64,000 nt of DNA from Oasisia sp. SBJ-2009 (GCA_964017155.1 OZ024863.1:39182617-39246616); one strand, 5' to 3'; counted from the stretch's first letter, positions 1 through 13,244 are shown. Numbers and translations are program-made. The notes: generated from the sequence alone by a model not told the origin.

Positions 1-626
1 CAGTGGACATGTCCAGGTAACTCTCATTACCGTCCACCTCCAGGTTACCTGTCTCCGCCGTCCATCTCCTCACCCAATGTCCAACTCTGTCATCTTTCGT
101 CGTTTCGTCTGTCCTTGCTACCGATCTATCCGTCGGTCGACTGGCCGGATTAACTTGTCCCTGGACATGTTTATCGTCGGTTGTGTGAAAACGACGAACC
201 CGTGACACACGCGCGGAATTCGCCTGGCAGCGGTCTAGATCTAATCTGCAATATTAACATTCCGCGAGCCGCGAGCTGCGACAAGGACGACGGGTCGATG
301 ACAGTCGCCTTTGAGAGCCGCGCGACGACACTGCACTTCTACTTTAATTATTTTAACTAGATGAATGTCGACATGTCTCTTCGCCTTTGTCGCCGCAATC
401 TCTGATATCACCGCAGATAAGTCGCACAGACCAAAAACATCCACGACTAAAATGAAATCTAAGACTAACTAAATTCGTGAAGACATAATTTGCCGACGGG
501 AGTGTCTGTGCCTGTCAGGAACTGGTGACGCTCGACGAAATTAGCGGCTCATTTAATCCCATCACGCCGCTGCTCCCTAATGTGTCGCTGTGGTCGACTG
601 GACGCGCCTGGTGTCGAGTTACATGC
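1..626. other. no gene recognised
   Basis: Mixed-composition sequence with short open frames in several directions. I see no domain, splice pattern or repeat I can name. Confidence 0.5.
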
Positions 627-690
627 GGGGGTCCGGTGAGGGGGCGGGGTGTGCGGGGGCCCGATGAGGGGGCGGGTGTGTTGGTGGGGC
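627..690 (+). other. G-rich tract, potential G-quadruplex
   Basis: Seven runs of three to five G lie within 64 bases, several separated by 1-8 bases. The spacing suits intramolecular G-quadruplex folding of the plus strand. It is not next to a recognised promoter. Confidence 0.5.
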
Positions 691-941
691 GAGTCTTTGC
701 ACGACATTACTCCGTCAGTGACCGCGAGGGGCGCTCGCTGTTCCGTTGTTTCTGATCAGGAGAACAAAAGTGACATTGTCCCAGCACAGCACCCATCACG
801 ACACTGGGCCCGGCCTCTGTGGGACTTACCTGGCCTGGAAGGATCAATCATACCGCAAACATCGGTGAATACGATTTCGACTTTAGGATCAACATCAATA
901 GAGAAAAGTAAATCGGATCAAGATCACGGGATTGTTCACAT
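691..941. other. no gene recognised
   Basis: Unique-looking sequence between the G-rich tract and a tetranucleotide array. Nothing identifiable. Confidence 0.4.
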
Positions 942-1140
<199 letters not shown>

Positions 1141-2142
1141 CCATTTTTTATTGATCGATGATGTCTGCTCCTAAGAATTAGTTGGGAATACCAAAGGTAA
1201 ACTAAGTACGATTGGGAATTTTAAAGGTGCAGAGTGTGAGGGACCACGAGAGATGACGTCACCGACACACTGGTCCTAGCTCCCGACTGATCCCTCCAAC
1301 CGAGGAAGCTTGGGGAGCGGGAACGAGAGCGGGAAAGAGGTCCCATGACTCCTACCCCGGTCAGAACAGAGACGGAACTAATTGCATGATACTTGACCCA
1401 GCGTCGAGTTCCATTCAACCACCAAGTTTCGTCGAACAGGTTTCCACGCACATGTACGATTGATAAATCACAGTAAGATGTTGATAAGAGCGAAGTCACG
1501 TGTGTTGACAAAAGACGCCATTGTGAGCAGAATGCTAATACATTCAGCAGATGGTTTGTCTGGTTTCCGCGTGATAACTCTAAATACGTACGTCCTATCA
1601 CCCAGCTGTTAACAGAAGCCGTCGATCGTATCTGTACCGAGCATGAACGAGAAACAAAGCACGCACGCACGTGTACGTTCGCGTCGACGCTAGTATCCCG
1701 GCGTGCATCCTTCCATACATTCTCATGTCCGACAATTTCGCGCAGTTTATAAACTCAACTAGCCATGTAATGATATATTAATACCGACGCCGAGAGAGAG
1801 TTGTCACCAGCCAACTATACGACACAATGGCCGTCGGAATTTGTTTGCGCGCTGTGTCGCTCGGCCTATCGGTCGCTATCTCAGATTCTCTCCGGGATTG
1901 TCAATGTGCCCGCGGCGCATTCTAGCGTCGACGACTTCAAAGGGGGCCGCGCGCGCAGGTTTTAACAGGTGTAATTGGTACTATCAATCACCCAGTGTAC
2001 TGCGCTCAGATTGCTCTTTTTACGGCCGATGCAATTTTCGTTTTATTCTCCGCAAGAACGGACGAGTCAATGTCGCCATTTATTTATACACACAATGGCG
2101 CAGACAGGTGTAGCGGGCGACGCACTGGAGCGTGACGGCCGG
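1141..2142. other. no gene recognised
   Basis: Non-repetitive sequence without a supported gene. Open frames of 90-150 codons exist on both strands but show no recognisable domain. Confidence 0.4.
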
Positions 2143-2997
2143 AGTCAGTCAGTCAGTCAGTCAGTCAGTCAGTCAGTCAGTCAGTCAGTCAGTCAGTCAG
2201 TCAGTCAGTCAGTCAGTCAGTCAGTCAGTCAGTCAGTCAGTCAGTCAGTCAGTCAGTCAGTCAGTCAGTCAGTCAGTCAGTCAGTCAGTCAGTCAGTCAG
2301 TCAGTCAGTCAGTCAGTCAGTCAGTCAGTCAGTCAGTCAGTCAGTCAGTCAGTCAGTCAGTCAGTCAGTCAGTCAGTCAGTCAGTCAGTCAGTCAGTCAG
2401 TCAGTCAGTCAGTCAGTCAGTCAGTCAGTCACTCACTCACTCACTCACTCACTCACTCACTCACTCACTCACTCAGTCAGTCACTCACTCACTCACTCAC
2501 TCACTCACTCACTCACTCACTCACTCACTCACTCACTCACTCAAGCAGTCAATCAGTCAAGCAGTCAAGCAGTCAATCAGTCACTCAGGCACTCAGTCAC
2601 TCAGTCACTCAGTCACTCAGTCACTCAGTCACTCAGTCACTCAGTCACTCAGTCACTCAGTCACTCAGTCACTCAGTCACTCAGTCACTCAGTCACTCAG
2701 TCACTCAGTCACTCAGTCACTCAGTCACTCAGTCACTCAGTCACTCAGTCACTCAGTCACTCAGTCACTCAGTCACTCAGTCACTCAGTCACTCAGTCAC
2801 TCAGTCACTCAGTCACTCAGTCACTCAGTCACTCAGTCACTCAGTCACTCAGTCACTCAGTCACTCAGTCACTCAGTCACTCAGTCACTCAGTCACTCAG
2901 TCACTCAGTCACTCAGTCACTCAGTCACTCAGTCACTCAGTCACTCAGTCACTCAGTCACTCAGTCACTCAGTCACTCAGTCACTCAGTCACTCAGT
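2143..2997 (+). repeat. composite (CAGT)n / (CACT)n / (CAGTCACT)n array
   Basis: About 72 copies of CAGT (2143-2430) switch to CACT units (2431-2541). A short mixed stretch with AAGCAGTCAATC variants follows, then about 51 copies of the compound octamer CAGTCACT (2586-2997). The two parent units were combined into a higher-order unit. All frames across it stay open because no unit forms a stop. Confidence 0.95.
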
Positions 2998-3559
2998 TAG
3001 AGAGTTGGGTGATGGAGTTAGAAAATAATATAAGAGAATGAACGAAAAGAAAATGAAACTAAACAATATTACGTGGAATATCTTAAACATGCACGTCGTA
3101 CAAGTAAGTTACACTGGTAGTTTGGTGACCTCTCCAAGACCTATCGTCCTTTGTCATTTTACCTGAATAAGACACACTGATGACGCTACAGTCCCGCTGA
3201 CGCGAACAGCTCACGCAGCAACGTGTCCGCCGATCGCGTGATTCATACACAGCAGTTCGAAAAGAGACGTTATAATTGAAAAGATGCATCGAAATGTCGT
3301 AAATGGTCACCATCGACCGCGAGTCGATCTACGTCACAAGACGAATCAGCCGTGATTGATTAGACCCGGACGAGTAGATGATGGTTAGCACCGTGCTAAC
3401 TAACCAACAGGCTGATGGTTAGCCCCGTGCTAACTGGCCGAGAAGAGTGGAAGGCTTTATCTAAGGCGTTTCATTGCGAATTCATGCTTAGCTCTAAATG
3501 TATGTATATTTTTTACACGAGTATTATAATTATGTATACTAATACTTGGTATAATTCAT
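2998..3559. other. intergenic; two tandem 17-bp palindromes
   Basis: No gene seen. At 3384-3400 and 3418-3434 lie two palindromes of the form GTTAGCxCCGTGCTAAC, 34 bp apart centre to centre, as part of a short tandem duplication. Function unknown. Confidence 0.5.
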
Positions 3560-3845
3560 CAGTTTAGTAAAAATGGAGGTAATTGTTTATGAATATGTTT
3601 AAAATAAAATGTTTATTCTTGTAACTTTAATATATCTTCTACTTTCAGTAGTTTAAGTTTATTGAAAATTGGTTCCGTTTCTGAGTTATATGTATTTAAG
3701 GTTATTATTTGCACGACCTTTTTTTGGATGCTTGTAATTTTATTTCTTTGATATCCCCAACTCATAATACAATACAAAAATATATGTGATTATATTAAGG
3801 TGTTATATAATACCACTTTTATATCTAATGGTAATAAATGTCTTA

Positions 3846-3850
<5 letters not shown>
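3560..3850 (-). pseudogene. LINE reverse transcriptase C-terminal fragment
   Basis: On the minus strand this translates to the C-terminal tail typical of CR1/jockey-group non-LTR retrotransposon ORF2. It has an IMSWGYQRNKITSIQKK block, a following IFNKLKLLKVEDILKLQ block, and LPPFLLN before the terminal stop. An in-frame stop replaces the lysine usually found after the LQE motif, so it is dead. The 5' side is lost into AT-rich repeats. A second short copy of the QKK region lies at 4191-4243. The element is 5'-truncated, as usual for LINE insertions. Confidence 0.75.
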
Positions 3851-3895
<45 letters not shown>

Positions 3896-3916
3896 ATATA
3901 TATAATATATATTATA

Positions 3917-3973
<57 letters not shown>

Positions 3974-4006
3974 ACATGTAATATATATATATATATATAC
4001 TCATAT

Positions 4007-4040
<34 letters not shown>

Positions 4041-4271
4041 ATATGAGTATATATATATATATATATATTACATGTATATATATATAATAATATATATATA
4101 TATATACCATATGAGTATGGGAACTGTTGAAATGTTCTTTTCAGCTATAAATATAAAATATGTTTTGAGTCACTCACTGACTGACTGACTTTAAGGTTAT
4201 TATTTGCACGACCTTTTTTGGATGCTTGTAATTTTATTTCTTTTATTTTCTAAATTGTATATATATATATA

Positions 4272-4335
<64 letters not shown>

Positions 4336-4425
4336 ATATGAGTATGGGAACTGTTGAGTATGAGTATGGGAACTGTTGAAATGTTCTTTTCAGCTATAAA
4401 TATAAAATATGTTTTGAGTCACTCG
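3850..4425. repeat. (AT)n array with a long palindrome and a local duplication
   Basis: Several hundred bases of (AT)n. At 3971-4078 a nearly perfect palindrome carries the unique marks ACATGTA and CTCATATAGG on each arm. A segment beginning ACCATATGAGTATGGG is present at 4107-4172 and again at 4333-4422. A LINE-derived piece occurs at both 3698-3750 and 4191-4243, so the locus is locally duplicated. Confidence 0.85.
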
Positions 4426-5217
4426 CTAGGGTTAAACAAACCACAATACGCCACCTCGCGGCGACTGCAGTAGACGGTGGCCATTGTTACAGCTCGCGTC
4501 ATCCGTTGCACAAAGACGACCATTAATCAGCGCAGACGTCGGCAGTGATGTCTGCCTCCGCAGCTACTGCGATCTACGACACCTGCGCCAGTGGATTGGA
4601 TTGACGGGGCCGCTTGGCAGTGGCCCCGGAACATGTACGTGTAATGAATCCGAGCTCGTTACGTTTTCTTGTCAAACGTAATAGTCGCCGTAAAGATAAA
4701 CGCATTTCGTTGGACGACTCGCTGCAGTTGACGCTTCGCGTCACAATTACGCATTAAAAGAGACATCAACGTTGTCTGCGACGCTGACGCAGACGACAAA
4801 ACGTGGCGCGTAAATGGGAGCGATTAGCGCGGTCTGGCAGGGCCGCGCTACGCTTTGGCGCAATAACGACGCGTATTTGCGAATAAATGTGGTCGATGAA
4901 TGAATGAATGCGACGGGGCGTTGTCCAACTGCGGGTAATTTGACGGGACATTATTTCCACTGACACCACCTTGTCGCTGCGTCGGACATGCCCTGGTTGG
5001 TTCGTAACTAGGTAACTAGGAACATGTCTGTCCATCGATATACACCCGTCGCAGTAGGCCTACTGAAGTACAGGGAGCGGGGGGCTCGACGTTGGTGTAC
5101 CGGACGGATAGGCAATATGACCCGGGTATGAGTTAACGTTGACATAGGCCTACTGTCAGCTCTTCACTTTATTTTGGATCCTTCACTTTTACTGTGTACA
5201 GAGTAAAGTAAGTAAAG
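4426..5217. other. no gene recognised
   Basis: CpG-containing unique sequence. No domain or splice structure I can support. Confidence 0.4.
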
Positions 5218-5545
5218 TCAAGGTAAGTTCTTATATAGCGCAGTATCCAATCTTTAGGATTGCTCAAAGCGCTTTTTACACTTTACTCCCTGGCAGACCT
5301 GTTCAATCGAAGACCATCTCGGCTTCTCTGGGAAGCATTAATCCAAGCGGCAATTTCAAGAAAAAAGTTCGTAAGCAAATAGTCATCACTGTCTATAGCC
5401 AGGTACTCATTCATACAACTGAGTGAACTGGAGTAGAGTGAAAAAAAACTTGCCCAAGGTTTCAGATGGCAGCACAGAATTCGAACCCGGGTCCTCTTAG
5501 TCGAGAGTCCGATGCTCTACCCCTGAGCCACTGCGCTACTACAGT
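5218..5545 (-). mobile_element. tRNA-derived SINE, copy 1
   Basis: Reading on the minus strand, the element starts with a tRNA-like head. The A box TAGCGCAGTGG is at 5528-5538 and the B box GGTTCGAATTC at 5477-5487, the usual spacing for an internal pol III promoter. A unique body follows. The 3' end contains AGCGCTTTGAGCAATCC, its partial complement and GCGCTATATAAGAACTTACC. A closely similar copy lies at 17961-18266 in the same orientation. A further partial tRNA-like fragment (GGGTTCGAATCTGTACTGCC, minus) lies at about 5560-5600. Confidence 0.85.
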
Positions 5546-5719
5546 ACAAAGTAAATTATCTCACCCAAGGTTCGCCACGGCAGTACAGATTCGAACCCGG
5601 GTAAGAGGTTTCTCTCTCGGCTGAAAGGCTGATATTTCGCCGCCCATATCCTTTATCCATATACGTTGATTTCGAAGGAGCATGGATGTATTGATGATAT
5701 ATAATGATGATTATGATAG

Positions 5720-6180
5720 CGTGTCGTGTCGTGTCGTGTCGTGTCGTGTCGTGTCGTGTCGTGTCGTGTCGTGTCGTGTCGTGTCGTGTCGTGTCGTGTC
5801 GTGTCGTGTCGTGTCGTGTCGTGTCGTGTCGTGTCGTGTCGTGTCGTGTCGTGTCGTGTCGTGTCGTGTCGTGTCGTGTCGTGTCGTGTCGTGTCGTGTC
5901 GTGTCGTGTCGTGTCGTGTCGTGTCGTGTCGTGTCGTGTCGTGTCGTGCCGTGCCGTGCCGTGCCGTGCCGTGCCGTGCCGTGCCGTGCCGTGCCGTGCC
6001 GTGCCGTGCCGTGCCGTGCCGTGCCGTGCCGTGCCGTGCCGTGCCGTGCCGTGCCGTGCCGTGCCGTGCCGTGCCGTGCCGTGCCGTGCCGTGCCGTGCC
6101 GTGCCGTGCCGTGCCGTGCCGTGCCGTGCCGTGCCGTGCCGTGCCGTGCCGTGCCGTGTCGTGCCGTGTCGTGTCGTGTA
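5720..6180 (+). repeat. (GTGTC)n then (GTGCC)n pentanucleotide array
   Basis: About 45 GTGTC units run to 5947 and switch abruptly to about 44 GTGCC units, with a few GTGTC units reappearing at the 3' edge (6157-6178). The two halves differ by one T/C substitution per unit. Confidence 0.95.
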
Positions 6181-7899
6181 GGCGGAATTTACGAGTTGGC
6201 AGTGCAACTAACACGAGTGTTGTGCGCCTATTAGCCGGAGCGTGGTCGCTCTGTGACAAGGTGTATTTAAGGTGTATTTAAGGCGGTCCGGGCCGACCCA
6301 GCGACATCTCAACACATTCATTAACACCTGCTCAAGTCCTCTCACGCTCGGCGTGGCAGCCTCACACCAACCCACCGACAGCGTGCCAGCGCTTAGATGA
6401 AAATATTACACCTGTCAACATAACAGCCAATTTAGTCCCACCCCGTCAGCGAGAAGTGTGTCCAACATTGCACTCGTAACGCCCCGTTCGAAATCAATTG
6501 GCTTAACGCGTTTCTGTGCGTAGACGAGTGCACGCGGCATGTCGTTTTTCCATGTCATTTATTCGGGATGTTGCTGTTGGTGTTATTAGATAAAACGATT
6601 CGTCATAGATGCTTAGTGTGTGTTTAGTCGTAGCGACAGGTGTGAGTTATGGAGGCGTTGAGGTAACTCGCTTGTCAATACTGATAGGATGACACCTCGT
6701 ACACCCCGAGACATAATTATAAACAATGTAGAAACACATTTTTAACATCGGGACGAATGTCATAATTATTATATAATCTATTGTTTTGATACTGCATTAT
6801 ATATAAACGTATTGGTGATATTAAAACATGGCAGGAACATATCTACTAAGGAAATACATGTCTTAGAATAGTAACACTAATCATATGTATTATTTTAGAA
6901 CAAATATATCTGTCATGTTAATTAACCATATAATTAAACGCTTCTGGGAAGATCGCTGAAAACCACCATTGCCCTCCAGGGGTCGCTGCGGCTGTGGCTT
7001 GCAAGGATGTGAATAGCTCACTGCCTGAATACAACAATTGGGGTGTCCGAAAAACAGTTGACCATTTGCCTCGTATATAATTCTACATTTACAAACTTTA
7101 CTAAAAGACATCGCATTCACCCTGGGTAAACAAACACCTTCCCACGATCGTTGCAATTCGTTAACATGGCGGTTGTGGGAAATCGAAGGACCTCCCACGG
7201 TCGTCTTGACAACAGCTTCCTGCCGTCTCTGTCCGTGTCCTGCAGGACCGCGGGTCGACGTAGAGGCTGATGCCGGCCTCACAGTCGCCACGACGAAGAT
7301 TGATTCGCGGGTCATCGACAGGTGAATACTTCCGAAGTGCCGCCGACGTTTCAACGTTTCGGATTCATTGTCGGTGGAGCGACCACAGCCGCGTACAGAG
7401 AAACCGCCGGCCGGTCGGCTTCACTCCGGCTTTCACCCGTCGCCATACACTCGACAGTCGCGCCGATACATTAGGGTGTTTGTCGGTCGAGTGAATGCCG
7501 TGTTCCAAGCATCGAGGCGACGCCGCGGTAATGAGATAACCGCTGTTTGCGTACGGCCGCGATCCGGTGTCACCGTCGCTGGTTCGCCTTTCAACAACAT
7601 CCGTCGCATTCTCGTTCGCCGTCTGTTCTTGGTCTTGTTCCGCATGTTTGTCATGTACTGACAGCGTTGGCTCGACACAAACGCGTGTCCTCACTCTGTG
7701 CGATTCTACGGAAGTTTCCGCCGTTCGCAGACCGTTGGCAACTTGATACTAGCAGCGAGAATACGATAGCGCGTATTTAGCGACTAATCGCGTTTGATTC
7801 CGACATCTGTCACTGGTGCGATATAGCGCTTTGCAATCCCTATTCGGAGTCAGTGTCAGCGACAGACATGTAAGGAGAAGATCACACCGCGAATTTTTA
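6181..7899. other. no gene recognised
   Basis: Unique sequence. The 7200-7700 part is CpG-richer and has several overlapping open frames of about 100 codons on both strands, with no recognisable domain. Such frames are expected in GC-rich DNA. Confidence 0.4.
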
Positions 7900-8070
7900 C
7901 ACACAAACACACGTATATACACAATTACACAACATACACGTACACAGAAACACACGTACACAGAGTCACACACCATACACTTACATAAAAAAAAAACATG
8001 TACACAGTCACACACCATACACTTACACACAAGCACACGTACACATTCACACACCATTTATTTATAAACA
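7900..8070 (+). repeat. imperfect CA-rich repeat
   Basis: Interrupted repeats of CACACGTACACA and CACACCATACACTTACA type, decayed relative to the perfect arrays elsewhere in the window. Confidence 0.8.
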
Positions 8071-9547
8071 AACATAAGTACCCACGATATGAACCTCAAT
8101 ATGTACGAAGGAGAAAAAACGAACTATTGTAGAATATTACTATTCCAACACAATTTCATAACATAACTTTCCATAACACCTATGGATTAGTATTTTAGCT
8201 GGAATTTAGGCAATGCACGCGGTTAAGTGTTGTCAATGTCATGACATCCGCACAGAAACAAGGTTTCGCCAGTATAAAATGACATTATATTTAATGACAT
8301 ATGGCGTGACAGACAGAAGTAGAGGACTAATAATCAATCCGAGATAGACTGAGATTTTCCCGAAATATTCCGGAATATTCTGGTGCCCGATTACCTGGTC
8401 TACTGATTAGTTGTTGGCGTACCAGATTCGGCAGGGGCTGAACTTGTTACTAGCTCCCAAATGTGGGTTTTTTGCACTCTTTAAACATATTAGACTAACC
8501 ATTAATGTTATATCGTTACCGAATTTAAATATTGAATTTGGATCGGGACTTTAACGTTGAATAAAAGAAAGTGTCTGCAAGTGCGACGATTTCGACTCCA
8601 TTCGCAATCCTGATTCTGATCGAGTCATGTGCTTTGTTCAGTGATACAGGAATCGAGACGAGCGCGTGACGTAGTCTGTGTGTCACCGGACACCGGACCC
8701 TGGACGGTCGTAGCGCTCTTTACAAGGCCGTGATTACTAAGCAACTTATATCAAATGATCGCTATTTTTACTAACAATATTTAGCGTATAGAAATAACTG
8801 CACGGGGTGAGCCGCGAAGCCGGCATAATTCAATATCGCACCTGCACCGCATATCAGTAGCCTCGCTCTCTGTCTCTATATCTGTCTCAGTGACGTGTGG
8901 TCGCACCTCACGCAGTCTCGCACGACAGTTTGATCTTCTCTCCGTTCATGTCATTAAGTCGAATTCTGCGTGAAGTATTCGAAGAAGGTCATTTATAATG
9001 ATCGGCAATAGCGGCCCCATGAAATGGCCGCGGCGGTAGAAGATTGCACATGATTGCCGCACTAACGAGCCTGTGTAGATTGGCCGTGCGCCTAATTACG
9101 GCCTGATTGCGAGAAATCATCTCGGGGGCCGTTTGTGGCGGTCGCGTTGCAGCGTCGTGGGTCGGGTTGAGTTGGATTTGATCGGGCGCCACGTGTTTGG
9201 ACGGGCGGAGACGTCGCTGTAACGACCGTCATTACCTGCGCCCGACGACCGGTCGAGTAATCGCTTCCTCTCGCTCTTCTCCAGCGGCAGATCAATTGTC
9301 GTCGTCTACGTCACGCCAGCGATCACACGAAGGCGTCATCGGTGGTGATTGCGTAAGTCGCGATGACGACAACGACGACGACGGTTTTTTGTGTAATGAT
9401 CGTCGTCCGCCGTGTTGTTGTTGTAAGCAGGGTTTGTTTGTTGTTGTTTATGATGTTGTTTGTGCGTTGTCCGTCGTCATCACCAGCGCCGCCGCCGACG
9501 CCACCCCCGCCGCCACCGCCACCGCCACTCAGTAGCACTCGGTAGCA
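8071..9547. other. no gene recognised
   Basis: Unique sequence. The 8980-9330 part is GC-rich and 9365-9530 is rich in GAC, TTG and GCC triplets. No gene supported. Confidence 0.4.
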
Positions 9548-9728
9548 AATACACACGCACACGCATGCGCACGCGCACGCGCACGCTGACGCTGACGCTG
9601 ACGCTCACGGGCACGCTGACGCTGACGCTGACGCTGACGCTGACGCTGACGCTCGCGCACGCGCACGCGCCCGCGCACGCGCACGCGCACGCACACGCAC
9701 ACGCACACGGACACGCACACGCACACGC

Positions 9729-9768
<40 letters not shown>
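9548..9768 (+). repeat. mosaic CA/CG hexamer microsatellite
   Basis: Runs in succession from GCACGC through GACGCT (9587-9652), GCGCAC and CACACG to pure (CA)n (9735-9766). Each block differs from the next by one or two bases of the unit. Confidence 0.9.
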
Positions 9769-9769
<1 letters not shown>

Positions 9770-11808
9770 TAGAGTTGCGTTTTTTAGTCCGTTTTGGAAA
9801 TACATATTTAGATGGGTGCGTGTGCGTACTACTGACAGGGCGCCGAAGTAATCGGCTGAAATTGTTTACTGTTTCAGGGTGTCACTCGGTTAGTTTGAGT
9901 TTGTTCCAGTCTACTCTTGATTTGACAAAATATGAATATATATAATAGATTGGTTGGTGTGGGTTGCAGGCAAATATAGTACCAGCACAACCTTTATATT
10001 TTTAACGTATCCAACAGTATTGTAAGAAGCCAAATGACAGGGTGGAAACAACCACAGTTAAATTGTTACTTACGATGAAAGGTCAATAGGTCAAGTGTCA
10101 CATTAACTGTTGTGCTAAAACGCTTTTATTTTCACATTGCTAAAAAAAAAACGCGCAAGAAACGTTAAGCTTAGAGTTATTATTACTGGAGTAAGCCTAT
10201 CATTGGCGTGGGATCCACTTACCATTTGGAGTTAGATTTATGCAATTTTATAAAAGCGGCTCAATGCCTCGCCGTTGTTGAATTTGTATTGTACAACTCA
10301 CTTGGGCTCCAGCTTAGATTGGTTAATCCTTTAAAACGCTATCTACTTTTGATTGAGTTATCAAAACAGGGTTGAAGCTGCGGGTTCCGCGTACAGTTTG
10401 CTAAAATACGCACTTTGCGAATAAATAATTTCACGGCCTTGCTCTCCTCTGAACTAGCATAACAAATATAGAAATATTACTACTGACAACACATTTGCGA
10501 ATTTTGTGAACACGCATAGACAGTCAACTGATTTTTTATTATAAAAAAATTCACAAACGATAAACTTTGAAAAGCGAGCTTTCAGCAATGCCCTAATATA
10601 GAAACTGCTAGTGTTATTCGAAAATTGCAGTATCACTGTCCGCCGTCCGGACCTTTATCGAATAAAATTCTCCAGCAAAGTACGGGAAGGTCACACAAAA
10701 TTGACTCCACAAGCTAAACACATCACACATTTCACAAATATTAATAAATTGACACTGTTTTCTCAGAAACATTAAGTTCAAACCTTTGACAAACAATATG
10801 TCAACTTGTGACGCAATACGAATTTGTTTTTATGTTTTGTTTGCAATGGGTGTATGGAAATATCACCCAGCATCGTGTCTTTAAAGAACAGGCAGCCAAA
10901 GTGAGCCCAACCATTGTTGCCAGTCACTCGTCAGCCCACATTTCGCTTGTAAATGCATCGCCATTATATCAGGGAAACCCTCACGTGCCCACGCTTTGCA
11001 TTTCCCACATTTGATCAATTTCTCCCGACTTTTATTATCCGAAAACAGCTCGTAACAATACAGGCACGATATCGTATCGGTCCACCATCTACTTTAGAAG
11101 TCAATTTGCTGCTCGCGAAGTCTCGAAATGGCTTCGCGGATTCAACTTGCTTCAAAGAGCTATTCCACTCGTGCTGGGCTGTGGGTCGTCATAAGACGAC
11201 CTGTTGCTGGCTTTCTTCTACAGCTCCAATTCTCATTTGTGTAGGCTGAGTGTGATGAAGCAAGTCTTTGCACGTCGGTGGCTTATTCTGGGTATTTGTT
11301 CACTTTCGGTATAGGCGACACGGTCGTAATTGGAACAGATGTGGACATGTGGTCCTCTGCTTTCTTTATGGAGATCCCTTAGCGTTGTCATCGCTTTGTA
11401 TGAAAAGCGGGTACTCCATACATAAAGCCAATAAAATAATTAATGATAATACATGCACACATTCTATATAACGAGTACGTCCTTCTGCCCTCGCCCAGAA
11501 GGTTCAGAACTATCATATCCAAAACAAATAGAAAGCGTGACTCAGTCATCCCAATGTCTGTACGACTTCTCAACGATAAACACCTATGACGTCATGTGAG
11601 TATGTTGTATTTTGTTTCTTTCATTTTTTATTTGTAAAAGGACGACCACAATTGCAATTATAATTATAACTTCAATTTAAAAATTCCATTATAGATTAGT
11701 CTTGTATGTTATTATCATTAATGTTTACATACTGTTTTAATAATGAATTTATCTGTATTTTTATTTCTCTTCTCCTGTATTTTATATTTTTATGATGAAC
11801 GCTGCAAA
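9769..11808. other. no gene recognised
   Basis: AT-richer unique sequence without supported coding or transposon signals. Confidence 0.4.
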
Positions 11809-11862
11809 ATGAATTTCCCGGTCCGGGACAATACAGTTTTATTGTATTGTATTGTATTGTGT
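11809..11862 (+). mobile_element. retroposon 3' tail
   Basis: GAATTTCCCGGTCCGGGAC, then TTTTATTG, then (TATTG)n is the kind of 3' terminus seen on many animal LINEs and SINEs. Similar tails occur at 21715-21762 and 38577-38635 on the other strand. No body can be defined. Confidence 0.5.
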
Positions 11863-13024
11863 TTGTAGCCAAGTCCAATTTTAGTCCATGTCAAATCTTT
11901 TACTAGGTAAACGTAAGCTTGTATTGTTGTCCTGGGTGAAATACTTAAATGCGCGTATAATTATACACGTCTAGTGGTCTGCCAGCCATGACTTGCATTA
12001 ATCTAATAGCATTAATAAATGTGTAATTTAGCTCATCAATCATAATACACATTCTACCTACAACTATGTTAACGATGCTGCCATCATAAATAAATATCAT
12101 TGTAAATATGGATGATGAAATCAAAGTGGGCCCTGTAGACAAAGTGGACCAGCGAGGGGCCAGTTTGTCTACACAGTACACTACCGCGTCAGCATAACCG
12201 CCATTTTAAATAAAAACCGAAGCCATCTTTATTTTCGCAGTATAATAAGGGGCTTGCAACGCTTAACAAGCAATGTAAATATTTTAAGAAAAGTATGAAA
12301 TGTGAACTTTTGGATCTCACCTGTTTCAGTTCGCATTACTGGCTTTCGGGAATTGTTCAAATGTGGACCCTGGTGGGTGAGTTATGAACAGCAAAACAAA
12401 TTTAGCCTTACAACTGCGAAAAATAGACGAACGGACAGGAGCCCTCTTTGGTTGAGGGGCCTGCTTTGTACAACCTTCCCCTAAGTGTAAATCCTTGCAA
12501 TCTATAAAAAAGTGAGTTGCCGTGAAAATTTCTTCAATATCGTTCTAACATATGTTACGGTATTGTTTATAATTGTGGTATATTTATAGTTGGCATAACA
12601 TAATATGTATACAACAATTATTGATATGGATTACATATATTGTCATTATCTTCAACTGAAATGTATGGTTTAAAGAAAGTTATTTGATAAGTAGGTAACA
12701 CAATAGTACTGTCGGTTGTGGCGATAGGTGGAGCCTGTTGACGCGTGAATAACATTCAGTACAGGAAAATCCGTCAGAGGGCAGCACTGAGCAGTGCGCG
12801 AAGCCATGAATTTACAGTAACTAAGGTCGCGTACGTAATCTTTGTTGCCAATCAGACGACATGAAATGGTTATGCCAATCCCATTACTGATTAAAGCTAA
12901 TGTGTATATTAGCATATATTAGGTTTACGACCAATTAGTGGGAAGTACAGTCTCTATAAGTCAACGTACAGGAGGCACAATTTCAATTAATCAGCGAGAC
13001 ACAGTTTCTACGAGACAGCGTACA

Positions 13025-13026
<2 letters not shown>
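11863..13026. other. no gene recognised
   Basis: AT-rich unique sequence. Nothing supported. Confidence 0.4.
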
Positions 13027-13082
<56 letters not shown>

Positions 13083-13093
13083 CAGACAGACAT

Positions 13094-13142
<49 letters not shown>

Positions 13143-13179
13143 GAGAGACAGAGAGACAGAGAGACAGAAAGAGAGACAC

Positions 13180-13244
<65 letters not shown>

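Noticed and set aside
5477..5538. tRNA gene
   Set aside because: The A and B boxes are tRNA-like, but the acceptor stem and full cloverleaf are not closed and the same head occurs in a second SINE copy at 18204-18265.
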